A stretch of 47,054 bases of DNA from GCA-2729515 sp036336695 (GTDB lineage: Bacteria; Myxococcota_A; UBA9160; SMWR01): NCBI GenBank assembly GCA_036336695.1, contig JAYZFQ010000064.1, forward strand, positions 1 to 47,054. The letters are read 5' to 3'. Numbering within the stretch: position 1 is the first letter of the stretch; every line of letters begins with the position of its first letter. The position numbers were made by a program, and so were the translations under genes. Below the pieces are notes generated by a model. It had not been told where the DNA came from. It saw nothing but the letters and a program-made list of their open reading frames with translations, and made no database searches. This document shows positions 23,789-29,841 of this stretch, in pieces.

Positions 23789-25171
23789 ATGGCCTTCGAC
23801 GTCGTACGCAATTTGGGTGCGGGCCTCTCGCGGTTCACGGAGCGCTGGGTGCCGGATGCGTGGGTGATCTGCATGATCCTCACCGCCTTCGCGCTGCTTC
23901 TCGCGGTGGGGGGGGCCGGGGCGAGCGTCGAGGAGGCGGTGCTGGCCTGGGGGGACGGCGTTTGGGTGCTGCTCCGGTTGGCCATGCAGTTCACGATCGC
24001 GATGGTGGCGGCCCATGCCTGCGTGGCGTCGCGTCCCGTCTTTCGCTTGCTCGACGGACTCGCCGGCGTGCCCGATCCGCAGCGTCCCGTGCAGGCCGTG
24101 CTGCTCGCAGCCGCCTTCTCCCTGGTGACGGCCTACCTGAACTGGGCGCTCTGCCTGGTTTCCTGCGCCTTGTTCGTCCCGTTCCTCTGCCGGCGGAATC
24201 CGAACACCGACGTGCGCGTTCTGATCGCCGCGTCCTACATCGGGCTCGGCACGGTCTGGCACAGCGGTCTCTCGGGATCCGCGCCCCTGATCCTGGCGAC
24301 CCCCGGCAACCCGTTGCTCGACCCGGGCGCCGGGGCTCCCGTCGTCGATCGCCTCTACCCGGTGACCGAGACGCTCTTCAACCCCTTCAACCTGTTGTAC
24401 GTGTTGGCGATCGGTGCCGTGGGTCTCGGGACGGCGGTCTTGCTGCACCCCCGTAAGAACCCGGTGACCTTCACGCCCGAGCAGGTGGCGCGGATGATGC
24501 CGGCGCTGCCTCCGGAAGAGCCGCCCTCCGGAACCCCGGGCGGAAGGCTCGACGCGTTCCGGGGCTGGGTCTGGCTCGCGGCGCTGCTGCTCGCCTATCC
24601 CCTCGGACACTCGATGGTGACCCGGGGCTTCGGCACCAGTTGGACGATCGACGCCTACAACGTCACCTTCCTCGTCGCCGCGTTGTTGCTGCACGGGCGC
24701 CCGTTGCCGTTCTTGCGCGCCTGTCGCAACGGCGTCGATGCCGCCTGGGGCATCATCCTCCAGTTCCCTTTCTATGCCGGGATCTTCGGCTTGATGCAGA
24801 ACACGGGTCTCGGCGCGTGGATCGGGGGCCTGTTCGCCGACGTCGCCACCCAGGGGACCTATCCCTTCGTGGTGTACGTGTACTCGGCAGTGATGAACCT
24901 CTTCGTTCCGTCGGCCGGCTCGAAGTGGCTGATCGAAGCGCCGTTTCTCCTGCCGGCCGCCGAGCAGCTGGGCGTCTCGGTGGTGACGGTGCTCCTGGCG
25001 TATTCCTACGGAGATTCCACCACGAACCTGATCCAGCCGTTTTTCGCGATCCCGCTCCTCGCCGTCACGCGGATCCGCTTCGGCGAAATCGTTGGCTACA
25101 CGTTCCTGATCGCCTGCGCCTGCTTCGCGGTTTCGACCCTGGCGATGTTCTTGATTCCCGCGCGGCTATGA
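23789..25171 (+). CDS. AtoE-type short-chain fatty acid transporter
   Basis: A 460-residue polytopic membrane protein of the AtoE/short-chain fatty-acid transporter family (E. coli AtoE is 440). Recognisable segments are FTERWVPDAWVICMILT at the N-terminus, the NWALCLVSCALFVPFLCRR stretch, FQFPFYAGIFGLMQ-like residues around 330, the strongly conserved FVPSAGSKWLIEAPFLLPA and AYSYGDSTTNLIQPFFAIPLL. It probably imports acetoacetate or butyrate-like acids for activation by acyl-CoA synthetases such as those in this window (inference). GGGG lies directly before the ATG, three bases after the stop of the Nramp-like gene. It converges on the SH3-domain gene; the intervening DNA carries a 39-bp tandem duplication. 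Confidence 0.9.
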   Translation: MAFDVVRNLGAGLSRFTERWVPDAWVICMILTAFALLLAVGGAGASVEEAVLAWGDGVWVLLRLAMQFTIAMVAAHACVASRPVFRLLDGLAGVPDPQRPVQAVLLAAAFSLVTAYLNWALCLVSCALFVPFLCRRNPNTDVRVLIAASYIGLGTVWHSGLSGSAPLILATPGNPLLDPGAGAPVVDRLYPVTETLFNPFNLLYVLAIGAVGLGTAVLLHPRKNPVTFTPEQVARMMPALPPEEPPSGTPGGRLDAFRGWVWLAALLLAYPLGHSMVTRGFGTSWTIDAYNVTFLVAALLLHGRPLPFLRACRNGVDAAWGIILQFPFYAGIFGLMQNTGLGAWIGGLFADVATQGTYPFVVYVYSAVMNLFVPSAGSKWLIEAPFLLPAAEQLGVSVVTVLLAYSYGDSTTNLIQPFFAIPLLAVTRIRFGEIVGYTFLIACACFAVSTLAMFLIPARL

Positions 25172-25189
25172 GTCGCCCGGCGGGTGCGG

Positions 25190-25267
25190 GCGCTGCCCGC
25201 GTCCTCAGATCCGGGCGCGGCGGGTCTGGCGCTGCCCGCGTCCTCAGATCCGGATGCGGCGGGTCTG
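25190..25267. repeat. 39-bp tandem duplication at a convergent gene junction
   Basis: Units 25190-25228 and 25229-25267 differ at two of 39 bases; weaker partial similarity extends to either side (about 25177-25272). The unit contains the last codons and TGA stop of the SH3-domain gene on the reverse strand, so that stop exists twice. The stop of the AtoE-type gene is just outside. The unit has a CCGCG/CGCGG inverted repeat. Confidence 0.93.
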
Positions 25268-25804
25268 GCGCCGTGTCGTTGCGGCGTGGACGATCATCCC
25301 GAGCACGCCGCCGACGATGAGGATCGAGGCGCCGGTGATCCATTCCGGCCAGCGCGCGCCCGCGCGCAGTTCCATGTTGTCCTTCTCCAGGGTGTCGAGG
25401 CGCGACTGCAACGTCGTCCGCGTTTCGCTCAGTTCGGTGTTCTCCGTGCGCAGGGTCTGGACTTCTTCGGAGAGCCGGGAGTGTCCGAGGCGCAGTTCGG
25501 CGGTGTCGGCTTCGTGCCGTTCGAGGCGGATGCGCGCCGGCGCCTCGGCCTGGAGGTAGCCTGCCGGGATCCACCCCTGCAACGCGTCGCGGCCCCGGAC
25601 CTCCGTCCATCCCTCGGTCCGCGAGAGGACTTCGAAGGAGTCTCCCGTCTTGACGGCCCCGCGGATGCGGTACTCCACGCCCGGGCCGGTGCGGATGTTG
25701 AGCCGCACCTCGTCCTTGACCCAGGCCCGTTCGGCCAGGCTGGTGGCCGGCAGGCCCGAGACGACGAGGACGGTCGCAATGAGCAGCGCGGAGGTTCGCG
25801 GCAT
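25244..25804 (-). CDS. SH3-domain, coiled-coil, membrane-anchored periplasmic protein (YgiM-like)
   Basis: A 186-residue protein with the YgiM (TIGR04211) layout: a signal peptide (MPRTSALLIATVLVVSGLPA), a bacterial SH3 domain (about 28-88) including VRLNIRTGPGVEYRIRGAV and GWTEVRGRDALQGWIPAGYL, a coiled coil (about 95-145, rich in L, E and T heptads), and a C-terminal transmembrane helix (about 153-175) with a short basic tail RRQTRRIRI. It should sit in the periplasm anchored to the inner membrane and may bind peptidoglycan peptides. The ATG at 25804 is chosen because GGAG lies eight bases upstream and the signal peptide begins there. The basic tail and stop are encoded in the second unit of the 39-bp duplication. 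Confidence 0.88.
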   Translation of the reverse strand: MPRTSALLIATVLVVSGLPATSLAERAWVKDEVRLNIRTGPGVEYRIRGAVKTGDSFEVLSRTEGWTEVRGRDALQGWIPAGYLQAEAPARIRLERHEADTAELRLGHSRLSEEVQTLRTENTELSETRTTLQSRLDTLEKDNMELRAGARWPEWITGASILIVGGVLGMIVHAATTRRQTRRIRI

Positions 25805-25884
25805 GGGTCGAGCTCCTTTTGCGGGAACGGGGGCGCAAGCATATCGCACCCCAAAGCACCGGTATTGCTTGTGAATTGGGACGC

Positions 25885-25912
25885 TTGATCTTCGAAGACA
25901 GGCGCCTAGACT
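25885..25912 (+). promoter_or_regulatory. Promoter of tRNA-Asn
   Basis: TTGATC at 25885-25890, a 16-base spacer and TAGACT at 25907-25912. The implied start site near 25919 is about ten bases before the mature tRNA 5' end. Confidence 0.6.
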
Positions 25913-25928
25913 CGCGGCCGGTGGGTGA

Positions 25929-26004
25929 TCCCCGGTAGCTCAGCTGGCAGAGCAAGCGGCTGTTAACCGCTGGGTCGTAGGTTCGAGTCCTACCCGGGGA
26001 GCCA
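25929..26004 (+). tRNA. tRNA-Asn (anticodon GTT)
   Basis: The acceptor stem TCCCCGG (25929-25935) pairs perfectly with CCGGGGA (25994-26000). D-arm TAGCTCAGCTGG, anticodon arm CGGCTGTTAACCG with GTT, and T-arm GGTTCGAGTCC are all present. Discriminator G and an encoded CCA follow. Confidence 0.97.
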
Positions 26005-26020
26005 CCTGCCGGCCGAAGGT

Positions 26021-27394
26021 CTAGCCCGCGGTCGCCGCGTCCCGGTCGACCGCCACCGAGTACACGTGAACGGGTTCCTCGCGGCCGGAGAGCAGCCGCT
26101 CGCCTTCGAACCGCAGGCGGCACTCGGTGCGGACCGCGCGCTGCACTGCTTCGGACACGAGGATTTCGCCGGGCCGGGCGAGTTTTTCGAGCCGGTGGGC
26201 CACGTTGACCGCGTCGCCCACCGCGGTGAAATCCGTACGTCGGTCCGAGCCGATGTTGCCGAGCACCACGCTGCCCGTGTGGATGCCGATTCCCATCTCG
26301 ACGGGACTGGCGCGGTCCCCATCGATGCGGGAATTGCGCTCGGCAAGGGCCCGCTGGATTTCCGCCGCCGCCTTGACGGATCGGATGGCGTGGTCGTCTT
26401 GCCGGACCGGCGCCCCGAAGTACGCCATGACGGAATCGCCCATGAACTTGTCGATGGTGCCCCCGCCGGCGAGGATGCGGTCGGAGACGAGCTGGAAGAT
26501 CTCGTGGAGGAGGGCCACGACGTCGCGGGCTTCCATGTCCTCGGAAAGGTGCGTGAAGCCGCGAATGTCGCAGAAGAGCAGCGTGACCTCGCGCTCGATG
26601 CCCGCGAGGGCCTCGGGTTCGGGGCCCTCGAGGAGCTGGTTGAGCACGTAATCGTTGACGTAACGGCCGAACGCATGTTGGACGCGCTGCTTCTGTTCGA
26701 GCGCGTCTCCCATTTCGTTGAAGGCCCGGGCCAGCGCCCCCACTTCGTCCCGCGCGGCCGGCGGGACCCGCACCGAGAGATCTCCGTCTCGAAGTCGCTC
26801 CACCCCGCTGCGCAGGCGCCTCAGGGGACGCACCAGCAGGGCGACGAGGAGCGTGCCCGCGACGATTCCGACGCCGACCAGGCTCGCCGCGAGGAGCGAG
26901 AGTTGGCGCGTCGACCGGGAGACGACGGAGTCCACGAGTGCTTGCCCGTCGAGAACGATGCGCGCCGTCCCGATCCGAACGCCCGCGTCGATGATCGGTG
27001 CGGTCGACACCAGAACCCGGCCCGCCTGGCCGGACCGTCCGGGAGTTGCGTCGGGCGTCTCCGGGCCGTCCGGGGACTCGCCGGCTGTCGGGTTCGAGAC
27101 GCCGGCGACCACTTCGTTGGCGCCGTCGCGCACCTGGGCTGCCACGAGGCCCCGGCTCGTGGAGATTTCGCGCAGGATCGCATCGAGCGCCGGTCTCTCG
27201 CCGCGCGTGCCGGCAGCTGCCAGGGGACGCCGGGCCGCCATTGCCAGGGAACGGGCGAGGTTGTGGCCGCGTTCGATGGCCTCGGCTTCGAGCGCCGCGC
27301 GCTCGTTTTTCGTCGCGACGAGCACGAGGCCGACGCACGCTGTGATCAGGAGCGCGACGAGTAGCGCGGTGAATTTGACCTGGAACGATTGCAA
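26021..27394 (-). CDS. Class III adenylate cyclase with HAMP and membrane-bound sensor region
   Basis: A 457-residue signalling enzyme. Two transmembrane helices (about 8-27 and 165-188) flank an extracytoplasmic sensor region of about 135 residues rich in Pro, Gly and Asp; a HAMP linker (about 188-240) follows. The catalytic domain (about 265-450) has both metal aspartates (D276 in FCDIRGFT, D320 in MGDSVMAYFG), the adenine-specifying K316 in TIDKFMGD, D388, and the transition-state N397 and R401 in GDAVNVAHRLE. All catalytic residues for cAMP synthesis are intact. The frame starts with TTG at 27394, the only plausible start before the first helix; the ribosome-binding site is weak. It lies 16 bases downstream of the tRNA-Asn, on the opposite strand. 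Confidence 0.93.
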   Translation of the reverse strand: MQSFQVKFTALLVALLITACVGLVLVATKNERAALEAEAIERGHNLARSLAMAARRPLAAAGTRGERPALDAILREISTSRGLVAAQVRDGANEVVAGVSNPTAGESPDGPETPDATPGRSGQAGRVLVSTAPIIDAGVRIGTARIVLDGQALVDSVVSRSTRQLSLLAASLVGVGIVAGTLLVALLVRPLRRLRSGVERLRDGDLSVRVPPAARDEVGALARAFNEMGDALEQKQRVQHAFGRYVNDYVLNQLLEGPEPEALAGIEREVTLLFCDIRGFTHLSEDMEARDVVALLHEIFQLVSDRILAGGGTIDKFMGDSVMAYFGAPVRQDDHAIRSVKAAAEIQRALAERNSRIDGDRASPVEMGIGIHTGSVVLGNIGSDRRTDFTAVGDAVNVAHRLEKLARPGEILVSEAVQRAVRTECRLRFEGERLLSGREEPVHVYSVAVDRDAATAG

Positions 27395-27508
27395 CGGTCG
27401 CAGCCTGCTGGTCCCAAGGCCGCGCGTTCGCAGGGCACCGGCGGGAACCCGGGAGAGGGGCCGGGCAGCCGGGGTTCGCCCGGCTTGCCGGTTTGCTGTG
27501 AGTCGCGG

Positions 27509-27985
27509 TCAGGAACTGAGAATTTCGAGGATCTCGAACTCGCGCGTGCCTCGGGGCACGCTTACCCGAACCAGGTCGCCGACCTCCTTGCCGAGCAGGG
27601 CCCGGGCAACCGGCGAACCTACGGAGATACACCCGTTGGCGGCGTCTGCCTCCTCCTCGCCGAGCAGGGTATAGGAGACTTGCTCGCCGCTGTCCGCGTC
27701 TTCCAGCTCCACGCGGTGTCCGAAACGGACCTTGTCCGTCGACTGCCCCGTCGGATCGATCACCTGGGCCCGGGCCAGCCGGTCTTCGACGGTCCGGATG
27801 CGCCCCTCGACCTGGCCCTGTTTTTCCTTGGCAGCGTGGTACTCGGCATTTTCGGACAGATCCCCGTGTGCGCGCGCGGTCTCGATCTCTTTCACGATCG
27901 CGGGGCGCTCTTCGCTCTTGAGCCGCTTCGCCTCCGCCTGGAGCTTGGCATAACCCGCCTGGGTCATGGGCACGCGGTCGGACAT
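27509..27985 (-). CDS. greA: Transcription elongation factor GreA
   Basis: A 158-residue GreA that rescues backtracked RNA polymerase by stimulating transcript cleavage. The N-terminal coiled coil has the acidic tip motif HGDLSENAEYHAAKE, with the D and E residues that reach the active site. The C-terminal FKBP-like domain follows (YTLLGEEEADAANGCISVGSPVARALLG). Length is the family norm. The ATG is preceded by GAGGGGG. The 151-base gap to the divergent CPBP gene contains an inverted repeat (CCTGCGC at 28066 with GCGCAGG at 28091) of unknown role. Confidence 0.97.
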   Translation of the reverse strand: MSDRVPMTQAGYAKLQAEAKRLKSEERPAIVKEIETARAHGDLSENAEYHAAKEKQGQVEGRIRTVEDRLARAQVIDPTGQSTDKVRFGHRVELEDADSGEQVSYTLLGEEEADAANGCISVGSPVARALLGKEVGDLVRVSVPRGTREFEILEILSS

Positions 27986-28136
27986 GGGGACCCCCTCGGA
28001 GCGGTGCGCGGGGCTACACTTCAGGGGGGAGACACCCGCCCGGACACACCACGGAAACGAGGCAGCCTGCGCTCTCTTCCTGGAGCGCGGGCGCAGGAGA
28101 GAGGCTAACGGCCCGGGTGGAGCGGGTCAAACCGCC

Positions 28137-28718
28137 ATGCAGGACCCCGAATTCGAGCCGCCCTCCCGCGCCTCGCTCGTCAAGACCGCCGGCGTCTTTT
28201 ACAGCGCGATGCTTGCCGTGGCCTGGGCCTGGGCGGCTTGGATGGGGCGCAGTCCGTGGTTCGCGAGCCCCGGAGCGATGCAGCGCGGCGTGGTGCCCCT
28301 CGATTTCGCCGTGGGCCTGGTTGCCGGGGTCCTGGTCATCGCGGTTTCCGCGGCGCTTGCCCAGACCCGCTGGGGGCGCGCCTTGTCCGAAGCGCTGGGG
28401 TCGCTCCTCGGACCGCTCCGGTGGCGGGATTGCCTGGTCCTGGCGTTGCTTTCCGGGGTCGCGGAAGAAGCCTTCTTCCGGGGAGCCCTCCAGCCCGAAG
28501 TGGGCCTGTTTGCCGCAAGCGTGATCTTCGGGCTCGCGCACCTCGTCCCGCGCCGCGAACTCGCGCCCTGGTGCCTCTTTTCCTTTGCGGCGGGTCTGCT
28601 GCTGGGCTTGCTCTTCGACCGCACGGGGAACCTGGTGGCCCCGGTCGTGGCGCACTTCGTCGTGAATGCGGTCAACCTGCGTCTGCTCTCCACCCGGTGG
28701 AGTGGTGGAACGGGCTGA
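28137..28718 (+). CDS. CPBP-family intramembrane metalloprotease
   Basis: A 193-residue membrane protein with about five helices and the complete CPBP (Abi/Rce1) signature: E110-E111xxxR115 in AEEAFFRG, F131xxxH135 in FGLAHL, and H173xxxN177 in HFVVN. These residues form the glutamate/histidine active site of type II CAAX-processing-like proteases. Its substrate is unknown; family members mature peptides or regulate membrane signalling. The ATG at 28137 is picked because it immediately precedes the acidic N-terminus and first helix; no strong ribosome-binding site is seen (GGAG 17 bases upstream). Divergent from greA and convergent with ridA. Confidence 0.87.
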   Translation: MQDPEFEPPSRASLVKTAGVFYSAMLAVAWAWAAWMGRSPWFASPGAMQRGVVPLDFAVGLVAGVLVIAVSAALAQTRWGRALSEALGSLLGPLRWRDCLVLALLSGVAEEAFFRGALQPEVGLFAASVIFGLAHLVPRRELAPWCLFSFAAGLLLGLLFDRTGNLVAPVVAHFVVNAVNLRLLSTRWSGGTG

Positions 28719-28745
28719 ACCGCAGGGCGCCGCCGGTGGCGCGCC

Positions 28746-29123
28746 TTACACGTGAGCGATGCAGTCCACCTCGACCCGCGCGCCGAGCGGCAGGGCGGCG
28801 ACCTGTACCGTCGAACGCGCGGGCTGCGGTTCGTCGGCAAAGAACTCGGCGTACACGGCGTTCACACGCTGGAAGTCGTCGAGGTCGGTCAGGTAGATGG
28901 TCGTGCGCAATACGCGGCCGAGTTCGCTGCCCGCCGCCCGCAGTACGGCGTGCAGGTTTTCCAGGACGCGCCGCACCTGGGTCTCGATGTCTCCCGTCAC
29001 GAGGTGGCCGGTCGCCGGGTCCAGTGGAATCTGGCCGGAGACGAAGACCAGGCCGTCGCGTACGACGGCCTGGGAATAGGGGCCGACGGGCGCCGGAGCG
29101 TCCTCGGAACAGACGCTTTTCAC
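28746..29123 (-). CDS. ridA: RidA/YjgF-family enamine/imine deaminase
   Basis: A 125-residue RidA-family protein. It removes reactive enamine/imine intermediates made by PLP enzymes. Family hallmarks are PVGPYSQAVVRDGLVFVSGQIPLD, the ENLHAVLRAAGSELGRVLRTTIYL segment with the substrate-binding arginine in the position R-T-T, and the C-terminal ARSTVQVAALPLGARVEVDCIA with the expected Arg and Glu. The start is GTG overlapping the stop of the upstream unknown gene (GTGA), so the two are translationally coupled. It converges on the CPBP gene with a 27-base gap. Confidence 0.94.
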   Translation of the reverse strand: MKSVCSEDAPAPVGPYSQAVVRDGLVFVSGQIPLDPATGHLVTGDIETQVRRVLENLHAVLRAAGSELGRVLRTTIYLTDLDDFQRVNAVYAEFFADEPQPARSTVQVAALPLGARVEVDCIAHV

Positions 29124-29395
29124 GCCGGAGCGGCTTGGCCCAGCCTCTCCTCGACGATGCGCGCCAGGTACCCGAGCAGGATGAGGCTCGGGATCTGGGT
29201 TCTCGCTACCTCGGTCAAGCCGTGCACCTTGGAGAAGTCATCGCCGTAACGCGAGGCGAACTCGGCGATATCGGCGGGAACGTTCTTCGCGATTAGCTCG
29301 TCGAAAGAGTCTTCCGACAGGCCATTGAAAATCTCGGCCAGTTCCCAGCAAATCTGCTGGGTCGACACCGTGGAATCGGAATGCAGCGCATCCAT
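29120..29395 (-). CDS. Small conserved-looking protein of unknown function
   Basis: A 91-residue, mostly alpha-helical acidic protein (MDALHSDSTVSTQQICW..., ending EERLGQAAPA). I do not recognise the family. There is no signal peptide, cysteine motif or transmembrane segment; a hydrophobic patch IPSLILLGYLARIVEE near the C-terminus could be an amphipathic or dimerising helix. The ATG at 29395 is chosen because GGGGGGAG lies about seven bases upstream; a longer frame to 29452 begins with an unlikely basic stretch. It overlaps the ridA start by four bases (GTGA), so a functional tie to ridA is likely, which also argues that it is a real gene. Confidence 0.65.
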   Translation of the reverse strand: MDALHSDSTVSTQQICWELAEIFNGLSEDSFDELIAKNVPADIAEFASRYGDDFSKVHGLTEVARTQIPSLILLGYLARIVEERLGQAAPA

Positions 29396-29711
29396 CGTTT
29401 TTCTCCCCCCCACTCGTTTGGACTCTGTTCGGCGCCCCATTTTCGTAGCCACGCCTCTTGAGTACAGATGCTCGGACCCGGCACCTTGTTCCCGAATTTT
29501 CGTAGCTTTCGAGCACGATGGCAGGCGGGAAAACCGCTGTCAAACGGTCAGCAGGCGGTGTGAAAGTACCGAGGACAACCGTTCTCCGAGTGGTTTCAGC
29601 AGCCTTTCGCCCTTAAGGGCGCGCTCCTTTCGAGCGTTTTTTTGACCGGAATTTCGGGCTTGGAAAACAGCCCAATCGGGGCGGGGGGGCGTCCGAGCGG
29701 TTCCGCCGAAA
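29396..29711. other. 316-base gap with no credible gene
   Basis: No convincing ORF lies here. It should contain the promoter of the unknown gene and ridA (reverse strand) and the 3' flank of the tRNA-Pro. It contains a CGCCCTTAAGGGCG palindrome and a forward-strand terminator (29608-29643), which implies an unannotated forward transcript. Confidence 0.5.
29608..29643 (+). terminator. Intrinsic terminator with no annotated upstream forward gene
   Basis: The palindrome CGCCCTTAAGGGCG (29608-29621) is followed by CGCTC-CTTTC-GAGCG (29622-29636) and seven T residues (29637-29643). All neighbouring genes on its left for about 900 bases run on the other strand. It may end a small forward RNA. Confidence 0.55.
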
Positions 29712-29788
<77 letters not shown>

Positions 29789-29825
29789 ACTCCACCGGGC
29801 TCGCGATCCGCTCCGGCGAATCGCG

Positions 29826-29831
29826 TAGACT
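29826..29831 (+). promoter_or_regulatory. -10-like box (TAGACT) 10 nt before the RND exporter ATG
   Basis: TAGACT is followed by ten bases and the ATG. No Shine-Dalgarno and only a poor -35. Implied leader of about four bases or less. Confidence 0.45.
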
Positions 29832-29841
29832 AGCGCGGAAT

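Noticed and set aside
25929..26004. tRNA-Asn as an attachment site for an integrated element
   Set aside because: No repeat of the tRNA 3' end, no integrase, and normal housekeeping genes on both sides.
28066..28097. Inverted repeat in the greA/CPBP gap as a terminator
   Set aside because: It lies upstream of both divergent genes and lacks a T-run; a role is not supported, so it is only mentioned with greA.
29120..29452. Longer start for the unknown small protein
   Set aside because: The ribosome-binding site fits the ATG at 29395; the extra 19 residues are Arg/Lys-rich and do not resemble the rest.
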